A DNA stretch of 21,063 nucleotides from Chara braunii (taxonomy: Eukaryota; Streptophyta; Charophyceae; Charales; Characeae), in NCBI GenBank assembly GCA_003427395.1, contig BFEA01000324.1:1244090-1265152 (forward strand), read 5' to 3'. Numbering within the stretch: position 1 is the stretch's first letter; each line of letters opens with the position of its first letter. Below, in pieces: positions 1 through 8,760 of this stretch. Position numbers and translations under genes: made by a program. The notes beneath the pieces are model-generated. The model was not told where the DNA came from and did not search any database. It saw only the letters and a program-made list of their open reading frames with translations.

Positions 1-311
1 AAAAAAAAAAAGGTGGTTTGGGGGGTTCAGGGCCAGGGGTGGGGGCGGGTGGCCAGGGGGGGCTACGGTATGGTTTGGGTTATGAGGGGCCTGGAAGCAC
101 TTCGGGGGAAGTGAGATTTCAGAGAAACCAAGGGCGGACTCAAAGCACACAAAACACTCGTCGTCTGAAAACAGAAACATCGCAAATGACAAGATGTAAT
201 GATCGAAGCAAAACGCAGACCACTATACGATGGATAATAGCAAAAATCTGACACATCGTGTCGAAGCCCCGCCAGTTTGTGGAAAGAAGTACCAACCCAA
301 AAATGCCGATG
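1..311. other. Unassigned flank, GC-rich then AT-rich
   Basis: The window opens with an A-run, then a G-rich stretch to about position 130, then mixed sequence. I see no coding pattern, tRNA boxes or inverted repeats. The short open frames here lack recognisable motifs. It may be the outer 3' flank of the hAT element that lies to its right, but no terminal inverted repeat could be matched. Confidence 0.4.
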
Positions 312-605
312 AAAAGCACACTACAATACATTGGAAAGCTATAATCTCTGAAGTAGCAAACTGCGCAGAAAAGTGCCTACTGGAAAGTACACTATAATAC
401 AACATCACGAAACACTGCGTCTGTCATGGATAACAAAAAACTCAACTCGAACGAAATGGCCGTATACTCCTACGAAAGTAGACTACAATACAACATCACG
501 AAACACTACGTCTGCGCAGAAAAGCACCCATTGGAAAGTAGACTATAATACAACCTCACGAGACACTACGTCTGTCATGGATAACAAAAAACTAAAGTAC
601 ACTCA
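312..605. repeat. AT-rich interleaved tandem repeat, 3' of the hAT transposase
   Basis: Two short modules alternate. Module one (AATACAACATCACGAAACAC and variants) starts at about 396, 487 and 547. Module two (GTCATGGATAACAAAAAACT) occurs at 423-442 and 573-592. A GCGCAGAAAAG-type module occurs near 363 and 514, and a weaker related piece lies near 312-345. Copies are 60-91 bp apart and 80-95% alike by eye. The block lies just beyond the last transposase codons, where hAT elements often carry subterminal repeats, so it may be part of the transposon 3' end. It could equally be an unrelated minisatellite. Confidence 0.6.
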
Positions 606-847
606 GAATGTCACGAAAATGCAAGTCCGTGATCCGTCAACGATTGTCGTGCGCACGCGGATCTCGCTCGGACCGATTAGAACCGCCACCTCCCCTCCGA
701 CCACTGCCACGCAGTCGATCTCTCTGACGCTGGCCACCGCGTCTGCCAGCGGAAGGCTCGGGAGCGACGGGACACTCGTCGAGGTCGTCGTCCATAATGA
801 GTCTCTTGCCTCTCAACGTCCTGCCTACACCTGCGGCTGCTAGGTCA

Positions 848-2626
848 TCACGTCGGCGTGACTCGCATGCCATAGGTAGACCGTCTGTCCCTGAAGTCTC
901 CCCCTCCTGGCGTCGATCTAATGGCACGTGTCTCCTGCCTCGGTCGTGTAACAACGTCAGGCTCATGCAAAATAATTGACGCCTCTCTCAAACCGTACGT
1001 CAAGGGCGGATCCACTGCGCTCGCTGCGGCAACGCCTGCACCCTCACGTATGTCGTCGCCCTGGCCACCGCTGCCACCGCCACCACCGCCTCTACCACCA
1101 AACCCTGAAGCTACAACATCTTGATGTCTCACGGCCGTGGAAGCCCCTCTCAAACTTGGCTGACGACCGACACTCGCCGTCGTCACCCGTCTCGCCTCGC
1201 TCCATGGTCGATCTGTGTGACTGAACATGGTGTCCAACAACTCCCGCGCACACTTGGTAGTGTCTCTCCGTCTACGGTCAACTGACCTCGGGGTGAGACT
1301 GCCGCCCTCCCTCGGAGCTGCGGTCAAGGGTGACGAAGGGCCTGCGGCGCCTCCAGATGGCGTTGCGACCGAACCTCCAGAAGGTAAGTCCCCTGCGGCC
1401 CCGCCATATGCCACTGCGACGGAACCTCCAGAAGGTAAGCCCCCAGCAGCCCCGCCAGATGGCGCTGCGATGGAACACCCAGAAGGTAAGCTGGGGCTGG
1501 CTGGCCCCCAAGATAAGTCCTGCACGTGAGGCAACTTCCCCTCCTCTGGGACTGACCTCAAAATGCGCTGGTCGATCTCCGTCAAATCCCTCCTGCCATG
1601 GTCCTCCAACTCCTCAGCGGTCATAAAACCAAAAGGGAGGCTGCCCCGAGGCGTAGCCACATGCCTAATCTCCGGCCTCGTCTGTGACGGCACAAAAGTA
1701 GGGACCGGGGGTATGCACGCACCCCTGCCTACACGTCGCTCCTGGACCGGGCCGCCGCCATGTGCACGACGCCTATAACCCTCCAAAAACGGTGCCTGAT
1801 GCGGCACCACTGGCCCCACAGCAGTGCGAACCACCAAAGTTTGTGGTATCTCCTGCCCGTCCGCGTCACGCCTATCCACCTGTGCGGGGTCCTCCCCGCC
1901 AGACGTGGACATCGGATCGGCCGCGGACGGCACCCCCAACTCGCCAACACCAACGGCCCCCACTACGGCCCTGTCCCCCCCGGTGGTCGGCGCTATCCCC
2001 TCCGCCTGTGCCGATGGGCGAATATCATCAACGCCCACTGACTGCCCCGTTTGTATGTCCTCCAGACCCGGGGATATCTGCATGGCACCCTCAACTGAAC
2101 CCGCGGGCAGAGGCACGCCCGCGACCTCCTGCAATGTCTCCTCAGGCCTCAGCTGGACGGCAGGAGGCTGCGCCGGCTCCGAACGTGGCTCCTCTATCGG
2201 TGCCAACCCGCTCTCGTGCGTCCCCTGTTGAACATCTACTCCCGTACTCGATACCTCTGCCGAAGCCGCCTCCCGCTGCGTGGTGTCATGAACCTCTGTC
2301 GGAGGATCCGTGTGGGCAGCTGGCCCCACGTCCACGGACGCCGGCGTAAATGTCCCTAGCTGCCTCCGTCGGTCCTCGGCCGCAAGACAGGCGAGCTCCT
2401 GCGTTCTGGGGTCCCTCTGTGCCATGAGGGCAGCTCGACGACTATCAAGCCTATCCAGCCTCTCCTCATATGTCTCTCCAGGGGGTGTCCGGTCCTCATC
2501 CCCCTCTGCACCCAACATCACCTCTGCGCGCATGGCAGGGGAGAAACTACTCGGGTCCGCGAAGCTGATCTGTCCCAGTAAGTCCTGCATACCCACACTG
2601 ATGTCCCCACGGGACTCGCTCTCTCC
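848..2626 (-). pseudogene. Low-complexity C-terminal extension of the hAT transposase
   Basis: This 590-codon open stretch is in frame with the dimerisation-domain segment and is separated from it only by the TGA at 2627. The peptide is rich in P, S, G, E and A with scattered acidic/arginine clusters, and includes three 17-residue repeats of the LPSGGSVA-type (DNA 1341-1493). No enzymatic or DNA-binding motif was found. It ends at a TGA at 848-850. An overlapping frame (637-966, minus) continues with similar composition and could be the true end after another frameshift. The long open frame in GC-rich DNA could be partly fortuitous because stop codons are rare here. Continuity with the transposase frame argues for a real tail. 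Confidence 0.5.
1341..1493 (-). repeat. Three 51-bp tandem repeats inside the hAT C-terminal extension
   Basis: Units start at 1341, 1392 and 1443 (period 51 bp, 17 codons), so the repeat keeps the reading frame on the minus strand. Each unit encodes a Gly/Ser/Ala-rich peptide around PSGGAAG. Units differ at only a few positions. On the plus strand each contains CCAGAAGGTAAG, which looks like a splice donor, but this is incidental to the repeat. Confidence 0.8.
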
Positions 2627-3598
2627 TCAGGCCAGACCCACGCTCTCTCCTGGGGGCATACACATGTCACCAAACTCACTGAAACCGCATCCGCCGCCCA
2701 TCAGTATCCCCTCAAACGCCGCAGCAACCTCGGCACCGCCTCCACCTCCGGCCAACGCACCACCATCTCCACCAACCAACCCTTGTCTATCTCCGTCGTC
2801 CCTCTGCACCGGTGAAGGACCACCCTCTAATCTGTCCTTCAATCGCTGTCTCGGGCCCCTCACCAATCTCTGGTATCGATCTGCACCGGCTGGTTGTCGA
2901 TGAAGCTCCTCCGTCGAAGTGGGAAGAGCGGTGGATGATGCCGTGCCAGAGCGACCCAGAGGACGATGGCCAATCCCCGACTCTGCCCCCCTCGAAGGTG
3001 CAGACCCAGGATTTTTCTCCCACTCAGCGGGAAGCGGGCCAGTGGACGTAGGCCTCGGACGCTTTACAGGGCTCCCATGACGACCCCCAGACTCCTCCTC
3101 CAAATCAATTGGAACGAACAGGTCATCTCCGCCACTCCGTCTACGGACGTCCTTTGGGTCGCTCCACTCATCGCGCTCATCCGCCGTAGGAGTGGCGGTA
3201 GCGGGGCCCGCGGACTCGTCCTCGTCCTCGTCACCCTCGGAATCACTGTCGTCTCGAGGGTACGGGTGCAATGTGGCGGCTCGAGTCCCAAAAACATCGC
3301 CCACATCACCCGGAGGAGCTCTGGATCCACATGGGTCTCGCTGCCATGAACGTCTCTGCTCCTCGAGCTCCTCCCGCGTCCTGCTCTCGTCCGTCCCCTT
3401 CCACGAGGGGCGAATTCCGATACCTCCCTCCACGTCCAACAATGACTCATCTAGAGTCCACGGCAACGCGAACTCGCGGCCTGCCCGCTGATGAGAGAGA
3501 AGGCAGACGTTGGCTGAGATCTCAACCAACTTCGCGACCTTCTCGAACTCAAGCCGGTTACGCTTCTTCGTCTGTACACCCTCGTGGACGGCCCAATT
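2627..3598 (-). pseudogene. hAT transposase, end of dimerisation domain and start of C-terminal extension
   Basis: Homology resumes with NWAVHEGVQTKKRNRLEFE and KVAKLVEI, the terminal half of the hAT dimerisation domain (normally preceded by CSSxxxER). After about residue 45 the sequence becomes low complexity and acidic (DSDSEGDEDEDES near 3220) or proline/glycine-rich, with no domain I recognise. The frame ends at a TGA (2627-2629), but the same frame stays open beyond it for another 590 codons. The TGA is therefore best read as an in-frame nonsense mutation rather than the natural end. In known hAT transposases the protein usually ends shortly after the dimerisation domain. Confidence 0.7.
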
Positions 3599-4376
3599 CA
3601 GGAGAGGAGCACGTCCACATGTACATCACACGAAGAGCGATAACCTGCAACTGCGGGGCGCACTGCCCGTACCTCGACCACCAACACCCGGACTCGTACG
3701 TCTCCGCATCGCCCATGCACCTCTGTGTATCTCTGTCTCCGTCTCTCCCCCCCCAAGCAATCGTCCCCCTCCGTGTGTGGAAGTCGCGCAACTGTGCACA
3801 TGCGGTCTCGTAGTCGCGGCTCGCCACACTGAACCCTGTCTGCGACAAGATGTAAGACTCTGCCTCCCTCACCAAGCTCGCGTCGTAGTCGCTGACCACA
3901 CCCTCGAAGTACCGCAAGTCCTGTCGGTTGGGACAGAGAAGGTGAGCAGCGGCGTGCGCCGGCTCCAGCATGTGAGCGCATCGAGCCTGCACTCTCCGCA
4001 CAATGTAGTGTGCAAGATCTGCCGGAAGTGCACAAACCTCCTCTGCTACACAGCGGGCCAGATCCTGTGTCCACTCAACCACCCACGACATGTGCAGCCC
4101 TCCGCGGTCCAACCTGCGCAGCAGGTCGTACACAGGATCCATGATGCGGAACAAGACGCCCATGGAATCCCACCAACTGCCATGCCGCACCTGCCACCTG
4201 ACCCACTTAGCCAACTGACGAACGGAATGGTCCCAAGGGACCATACCCCAAGTATCGCCATCCACCGTCCTCTCCAATGCTGACCTCACTGCCAGCAAAC
4301 GCTCCACCATCGCGAACACGGATGAGAAACGTGTCTCGCAAGGAAGATGAGGCCCATCTGACTGCTTTCCCCCCAA
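3558..4376 (-). pseudogene. hAT transposase, middle and dimerisation domain
   Basis: This continues the transposase in the same frame as the N-terminal part. It begins around GKQSDGPHLPCETRFSS; the TRF motif is typical where the hAT helical insertion begins. AAHLLCPNRQDLRY corresponds to the usual 'AAyfLNPr' stretch. WWSRYGQCAPQLQVIALRV and then TCSSP is the start of the C-terminal dimerisation domain. After TCSSP (codons at 3600-3614) the frame is wrong: the expected next residues (x-E-R-N-W) are missing and the homology resumes one frame over at 3598. This fits a small deletion of about 8 bases at the most conserved point of the domain. The remainder to 3558 is out-of-frame sequence. Confidence 0.8.
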
Positions 4377-4460
4377 AAAATGTGGAGAGCGGCGCCGTGC
4401 TCCTTAATGAAGCGCACCACCGCTCTCCCCCTCACGATGATGTCATTGGCCCACGGGTCC
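4374..4460 (-). pseudogene. hAT transposase, short segment in shifted frame
   Basis: Between the two longer open frames the homology continues in a different frame. It reads PWANDIIVRGRAVVRF and then EHGAALHIFW, matching the alpha-helical part of hAT transposases just after the C/H motif. The shift into this frame lies near 4460. The shift back lies in a homopolymer junction (T6-G6 on the coding strand) at about 4369-4380. The two indels compensate, so the flanking segments are in the same frame with each other. Homopolymer length errors in the assembly are an alternative for the second shift. Confidence 0.7.
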
Positions 4461-5615
4461 GAACAACCAATGTCTGAACATCTTGTTGCAGACATGCACT
4501 GCGCATGGGAGCCACGTGATCCGTCGATGCTCTGGCCTCTGCTGGGGCCCCTGGAGCATGTTCGCCGCGGCGACGTACGCCAAGGCGCAGTCGGTGCAGA
4601 TGGCGTTCACCCACTTAGGGGGAAAGTCATCGAACACCTTGATCCAGCGCGCCAACACATCAGGCGCGCAATCGCGCTCACCCTCCCTGTTCGTCGTCCG
4701 GACGAGCATCACCCCACGCGACCCGCCGACAAGGAAGTTAACGATGGGTCTAGCATCGCGTGACTTCCTTCCGTCTGACATAATGGTGGCCCCCGTGACA
4801 TAGAAAGGAGCCCTGACCTCCGCGAGATCAGCTCCCACATCGTCCGCCGTGTGGACAATGGTCTCTATGTCCGCAATCTCGTTCTCTGAAGGCCACAACA
4901 CCTTCACTGGCCCCGACAAATCCCTGAAGTGCCGGACGACGTCCAACCACGGCTCACTCCGGAAGACGTTGAACGCCAGGCGCTGACTGTGCACAAACCG
5001 CAGCCACTTCTTCTTGAACTCCATCTGCCACTTTGAAGAGAATGACTCCGTGATCGTGTTCTGCCACAGCCTCTTCTGTGCTGCGGCTGCTGCCGTCGGT
5101 CGCACCCCCTCCTCTCTCTCCTTCCTCTTCCCCGCAGACGGACCCGCCTCAGCTGTATCAGCACCTGCCCGTGTACCAACCGACACGTGCGCCGACGCAA
5201 AGTACTGGCTCTGCTGCACGTCGATCTGCTTCTCCGCGTCCCTCATCTCTCCCTGACCCCCCTCGTCCCGTCGCGGATCCATCGCAGGTGTCGGACCGTG
5301 AAACTCCTCAAACTGCTGGATCCGCTGTAGGAACTTGTCGGACATCTTGTACTCACTGTTGTAGTGGATGTCGACAAGTGCCTTGTCGGTCACTTCCGGA
5401 CATCCCTTGCCCTGGCGGAAATGGCGCGCCGCCACGAACTGGTTGCCCTGGAACTCGTGCCCGCAGAAAACGCACTTCAACATGCGATTGCCGCGAAATC
5501 TCTCGCCGAGACTTTGTCCCATGCGGATGTACTTGTACACGCAACATCTCTTCTGCGCCTTCAGATTCTCGTCCTCCCCCCCATCCTCGAACACCCGAGC
5601 CTGACCTCGCGGCAT
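4443..5615 (-). pseudogene. hAT transposase, N-terminal part: BED-like zinc finger and DUF659
   Basis: This is the N-terminal 390 codons of a hAT-superfamily transposase, which cuts and reinserts its own element in the nucleus. The first ATG is at 5615. A BED-like zinc finger is visible (C48, C51, H65, C72; spacing CX2C-X13-H-X6-C), followed by an acidic/alanine-rich linker at about 110-185. The DUF659 (RNase H-like) core follows: FNVFRSEPW at 215-223, TIMSDG with D281, and AICTDC with D342. These resemble the first two catalytic aspartates. The W that usually follows the SDG is R here. WLPCAVH (368-374) matches the family's C/H motif. The frame then runs into a TGA at 4443-4445 because of a frameshift near 4460, and the homology continues in another frame. 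Family assignment is strong; the element is inactive as read. Confidence 0.85.
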
Positions 5616-5652
5616 CGTGCCCGCTCGCCGATGGGTTCACCGAAGCGGTCCN

Positions 5653-5835
5653 CCCTCANCNTGACCCTCGAAGGTCCAACTCCCGCCGGCGTCCCTCCCT
5701 GCACAAGGCCTCGCCGGGCCGCCCCCGACCTGCCCCTGTTGTGTCGGCCACGCAGCCCCCACGGACTCGAAACCCGCACTGTGCCGACAATGCCCCGCGG
5801 TTCCCCAACCCCCCTTCCCCCCCAGCCACACCCGT
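5653..5835. other. GC-rich leader region upstream of the transposase
   Basis: C-rich, CpG-containing sequence between the transposase start and the palindrome array, with ambiguous bases at 5652, 5659 and 5661. Open frames exist on both strands only because stops are rare. Nothing recognisable is present; it is probably 5' untranslated sequence of the hAT element. Confidence 0.4.
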
Positions 5836-5905
5836 CATTCAAAGAATTGAACGCGCGTTCAAAGATTTGAACGCGCGTTCAAAGATTTGAACGCGCATTC
5901 AATTT
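5836..5905. repeat. 20-bp tandem repeat with palindrome GAACGCGCGTTC
   Basis: Three and a half tandem copies of a 20-bp unit (TTCAAAGATTTGAACGCGCG and close variants). Each embeds the perfect palindrome GAACGCGCGTTC at 5849-5860 and 5869-5880, with one variant at 5889-5900. It lies about 220-290 bp upstream of the transposase ATG. Arrays of short motifs in this position are where hAT transposases bind in well-studied elements, so a transposase-binding role is a reasonable inference. Confidence 0.75.
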
Positions 5906-6023
5906 TTAGTGCTGATGCGCGCTGTCGCCGTGTCCACCGCCGCTCCGCGTCGTTCAGGATGTCGTCCGATGCTGCGCTAGTCCGTCGCCGTCCCCGCGCG
6001 CCTCCGCAACGTCGAGTTCGCGT

Positions 6024-6070
6024 TCTCTCTCTCTCTCTCTCTCTCTCTTGCGCGCGCGCGCGCGCGCGCG
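6024..6070. repeat. (CT)n followed by (CG)n microsatellites
   Basis: About 12 CT dinucleotides at 6024-6048 run into about 10 CG dinucleotides at 6050-6070. On the transposase strand this is a GA-rich tract upstream of the gene. A T-run of 26 follows at 6201-6226. Confidence 0.9.
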
Positions 6071-6165
6071 TTCACTCGTTCGCAGTGCGTGTGCAGCACT
6101 TTGTGAAGTGAACACGGGGAACGCTTGATGCGCCATGCACGACTGTGTCGCNTGCGAACGCTGCC

Positions 6166-6182
6166 CCCGCTATATATCGCCC
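6166..6182 (-). promoter_or_regulatory. Possible TATA-like box for the hAT transposase
   Basis: On the minus strand the sequence GCGATATATAGCGG stands out as an AT-rich core in otherwise GC-rich DNA, about 550 bp upstream of the transposase ATG. The GA-rich tract lies between. Only the motif supports this; no transcription start can be seen. Confidence 0.2.
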
Positions 6183-6325
6183 CGCGACGAAACACGGGCC
6201 TTTTTTTTTTTTTTTTTTTTTTTTTTCGGGCATACGACCTCCCCACAGGCTCACCTAAAGACCGCCGACGCACCCGTGGCCTCAGAGGCACCCCTCCAGC
6301 CCCGACAGACCCCTGCGCAAATGCG

Positions 6326-6901
6326 TCAATCGCATTCAGGGGCGTTCACTGAACGCGCGTTCCTAGCGTTCAAAAACTGAACGCGGAACGCGCGTTCAAT
6401 GAACGCGCGGTAACATAGGTCGTCGGCGTCGTCGTTGTTGTTGTTGTTGTGAGCGGAGGCGATATGGGTGTCGTTGTTGTGATTGTTGGTGTTGTTATTG
6501 TGGTTGTCGACGATGTAGTTGCTGGCTGCACTGATATTGTTGTTGGTATGGCTGCCGGTCGTGCTTGCATCGTTGTTAGCATCGTCCGTGATGTCGTCTT
6601 CGTTGTCGTAATATCGGGCCTCCAGCTCGCCGTTCAAAGCTTGCCCCTCCTCAAGCTCCTCGTTGTGGCGACGCAGCAAACTGTCCAATCGTGGCCGATC
6701 CAGAAACGCATCCAGGTGGGGGGTTGCCCCTCCTCCAACCCCCATGATATCTCCATTAAAACCTGCATCACGCTCTGGAGCCACGAGATCGACGGGACGA
6801 CTCCCGCAGCAGCAGCCGATTGTACCATCACCACCGCCAGGCTGGACCGCACACAACTCTCTTGGATGGGTATAAGCCACTCGGGCGCTTCTCTCTGTAG
6901 A
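6326..6901 (-). CDS. Doubtful open frame with Asn-rich tract
   Basis: About 190 codons lie open on the transposase strand, upstream of it. No ATG lies at the head of the frame; the first in-frame ATG is internal, about 45 codons in. The middle encodes an Asn/Asp-rich tract that comes from a (GTT)n-like repeat (6430-6450 and degenerate GTT to about 6545). The end is encoded by the GAACGCGCGTTC cluster. A short charged segment (RRHNEELEEGQALNGELEAR) could be coiled coil. I do not recognise the protein. It may be an upstream ORF or exon of the hAT element, or chance. Confidence 0.2.
   Translation of the reverse strand, partial: STERSARVAYTHPRELCAVQPGGGDGTIGCCCGSRPVDLVAPERDAGFNGDIMGVGGGATPHLDAFLDRPRLDSLLRRHNEELEEGQALNGELEARYYDNEDDITDDANNDASTTGSHTNNNISAASNYIVDNHNNNTNNHNNDTHIASAHNNNNNDDADDLCYRAFIERAFRVQFLNARNARSVNAPECD
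6351..6412. repeat. Second cluster of GAACGCGCGTTC palindromes
   Basis: Perfect copies at 6351-6362 and 6386-6397, a half copy from 6401, and GCGTTCA fragments between. It mirrors the array at 5836-5905 about 500 bp away, across the microsatellites. The shared motif links this upstream region to the same element. Confidence 0.7.
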
Positions 6902-7198
6902 TCACCCGAAGTCACCATCACCATTCGCCACTCAGTTCACCCCCACACTTGTTTTACCCCACGTCACACAACCCTACACACCCTAGTCGTACCCCTCCTT
7001 ACTAACCACGCCCTTCACAAGAGGTCCTTAGATGACACGCCAGGTGGCGTGCACCCGATCAGGTTGGAGGCCACGTCAAAAGGTGGGGAAGCCGCCCTGA
7101 CGTGTCGCGCGGGGAGCAGGCCGAGCCGTGCCGACCGTGGGTGCTTAAACCTCCCTGTGAGTTCGGGCGGGTTTCGAGGGAAACGGCAGGCCTAGTTC
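6902..7198. other. Unassigned GC-rich sequence
   Basis: No coding or repeat pattern recognised. The right edge carries CGGGCGGGTTTCGAGGGAAA then CGGCAGGCCTA, a GC-rich style seen at the ends of some hAT elements. Base composition drops abruptly after it. It is a candidate 5' terminus of the hAT element, but the partner end was not found. Confidence 0.3.
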
Positions 7199-7640
7199 CT
7201 AAATTTGGAAGTGGCAACTTTGATCATTTTTTGCGGCCAGAAGAATTCACAAAAAAAAATTGAAAATTTGAGCATTGGTAGATTAGCTTGTGATCTTTCC
7301 AGGAAAAATATCAGAAAAATGAAACAAAATCATTTTGACCGTGAAACAATCGCGGCGTCGATTCGTTGCATGTTCCAGTTTTGCCACAGTGGTGTTTGTA
7401 GGTTAACGGGAAAAGTATTCTTCAACTTCTGCGATTTCCCCCGCTCCAAAGAATGCGTCAAAGACTCTGAAAACTGGAGTGTTCGTAGATGTGCTCGTGA
7501 CCTATATATCTATATATAGATATACATGTATATATTTAAATTTTCTTAAACCATGAAATAAATCGCGGAGGCATTTCAACACATTTTCATTTTTTTCTGT
7601 TTCTTTCGGTTCTCGACACTGTACTACCAGTAGCCCTAAT
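7199..7640. other. AT-rich stretch without a recognisable gene
   Basis: Markedly more AT-rich than the preceding 7 kb. It contains a TATATATCTATATATAGATA-like run at 7502-7525 and two loosely similar segments of the type GCATTGGTAGATTAGCTTG...GATC and GAGTGTTCGTAGATGTGCTCG...GACC. A 104-codon open frame (7205-7519, plus) has no recognisable motif. Confidence 0.4.
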
Positions 7641-7948
7641 GAACCTGTGCTACCCGTCCCCCCAATTTCTTGATCTCAGAGGGAGTGGTGATTTAAGCCA
7701 CCAATACGATTCCCATCCATTTTTCTCCGACGTGGCGGTGCTCACACCGCGAGTTTTGGGGGTCGGCCTACGCGAGCAACATGGTTACCGGCGGCCCGTG
7801 GGGGCTAGTTTTCCTATGGAGTGCAGGGCATTTTCAGGCTTGGCAAGGGAAGGGTCAAAAGTACCGGTCGTTCAAACCATCAGTTCCTTTCAGCCTCCTT
7901 TGCCTGACCCGACCTGCTGATATGCAGCAGAAAAGAAAGGACCGTCGA
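7641..7948. other. Unassigned sequence
   Basis: No repeats, tRNA boxes or family motifs were seen. A 235-codon plus-strand open frame starts at 7781 but runs through a dispersed repeat and a poly(A) run at 8141-8151, so it is not credible as a gene. Confidence 0.35.
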
Positions 7949-8151
7949 GGTTGTTGTAGAGGCCAGGTTCCAGACACACACAGTAGTTGCAATCCCAGCC
8001 AGCCATTAGTTGTTCCTATTTTTCGTGAGACCACCTGCCTACCTATCCTCTCATCAATTCTCCTAACACCCCCCCCCCGCTCCCCTCCCCTACCGCACCC
8101 CTATTCCTGCTATCCTACCTCAGTGTTAATCACTCAGGGAAAAAAAAAAAA
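7949..8151 (+). mobile_element. Dispersed SINE-like body, copy 1
   Basis: Shares GGTTGTTGTAGAGGCC at its start and TATCCTACCTCAGTGTTA near its end with copies at 12851 and 16143. The middle contains a similar CAGCCA...TTGTTCC stretch and a C-rich tract, and the copy ends in an A-run. In the 12851 copy the start follows directly after a B-box-like GTTCGAGTCCC, so this looks like the tRNA-unrelated body of a tRNA-headed SINE. This copy lacks a visible head. Confidence 0.55.
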
Positions 8152-8395
8152 GGGACTGTCAAAGGCACAAATCATTTTCTTTTTGCCTCGCTGTACTCGT
8201 CTTGTTCCCATAGGCCAAGCAAAGCTGGAACAAATGCACAGTGTCTACGGTAAGATAAGAAACCCCAGATCAGTGTTTCCTTTCTGGTGTAAGGGCTTGC
8301 TTTGTCCTCAGCAAAGTTGTCGTGCTGTCTTGTCTTGGGAAATTGTCGAGTGCTTTTTTGGCGTTGCCGATATACCTAGGATGTTGGGGACCTTG
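8152..8395. other. Unassigned sequence
   Basis: Mixed-composition sequence without recognisable repeats or coding motifs. Confidence 0.3.
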
Positions 8396-8398
8396 AAC

Positions 8399-8760
8399 CA
8401 CCAGTACATGCCAAGCCGTTGGCTGCAGGCCCCTTTCGGAGGCCACCTGCCCTCGATTTATTTTATCGATGGCGTGCGAGCCTCCTAAATTTTAGGGGAG
8501 GCTCAATTGGACTCCTCAACTTGGCTGGGGCCATGTACTGGTGCTTTAAAGCACCAGTACACCACATATTGGCCTGCGGGTGTCAGCATGAAACCTGCAT
8601 CACTTCGGAGGCCGCCAATTTTTTTTATTTTTTTTTTCAACGGCTGGCCTGGCCGCGCGGCACCTCCGAGTTTTGCTTGTGGCAACAAAAAACTTTCTGC
8701 AAGGCTGGGGCCGTGTACTAGCGGTTTAACCCACCAGTCCATTGGACGCTGTGCTGTAGA
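8399..8760. repeat. Palindrome-rich region
   Basis: Contains a 27-nt near-perfect palindrome (8478-8504, GAGCCTCC arms around TAAATTTTA), a 28-bp perfect palindrome (8534-8561, centred on CTTTAAAG) and a decayed relative of it at 8713-8738. GGCTGGGGCC precedes both of the latter (about 8523 and 8703). Half-sites ACCACCAGTAC occur at 8399. GGAGGCC-type stems surround the palindromes. It looks like one or more fold-back elements; boundaries are unclear. The open frames here are incidental. Confidence 0.6.
8534..8561. repeat. 28-bp perfect palindrome
   Basis: The arms TGTACTGGTGCTTT / AAAGCACCAGTACA are exact reverse complements with no loop. Half or decayed versions of the same motif (TTTAAACCACCAGTAC) recur at about 8399, 8713, 12621 and 17443. 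Confidence 0.9.

Larger units (their letters stand above)
312..6412 (-). mobile_element. Degenerate hAT-type DNA transposon (ends not defined)
   Basis: The transposase-like coding (848-5615, minus strand) defines the element. It is GC-rich and flanked by an AT-rich tandem repeat on its 3' side (312-605) and by two clusters of the palindrome GAACGCGCGTTC on its 5' side (5836-5905, 6351-6412). hAT elements are cut-and-paste transposons with short terminal inverted repeats and 8-bp target duplications. I could not identify a matching pair of ends, so the limits given are only the outermost candidate subterminal repeats. The 5' end might lie as far out as about 7195, where base composition falls sharply. 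Frameshifts and a stop codon make this copy non-autonomous. Confidence 0.6.

Noticed and set aside
312-605. CRISPR-like spacing of repeats
   Set aside because: Irregular repeats with shared 'spacers' in a eukaryotic transposon context; no cas genes.
637-966. 109-codon minus-strand open frame after the hAT tail
   Set aside because: Only Arg/Gly-rich low complexity; it could be the frameshifted end of the tail but nothing proves it, so it is mentioned only in that entry.
1375-1492. Three consensus-like splice donors (AGGTAAG) on the plus strand
   Set aside because: They are part of the 51-bp coding repeat on the other strand; no plus-strand exon was recognised.
1762-2349. 195-codon open frame on the plus strand, and others at 1824-2231 and 2310-2903
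   Set aside because: Antisense to the hAT C-terminal extension in GC-rich DNA where stops are rare; proline-rich and motif-free.
5078-5890. 270-codon plus-strand open frame
   Set aside because: Antisense to the zinc-finger and DUF659 coding, crosses N positions and ends inside the palindromic repeat array.
6449-7195. 248-codon plus-strand open frame with a Val/Ile-rich start that looks like a membrane protein
   Set aside because: The hydrophobic stretch is the reverse strand of the degenerate (GTT)n repeat; no other support.
7781-8488. 235-codon plus-strand open frame
   Set aside because: Runs through a dispersed repeat body and a poly(A) run; no motif.
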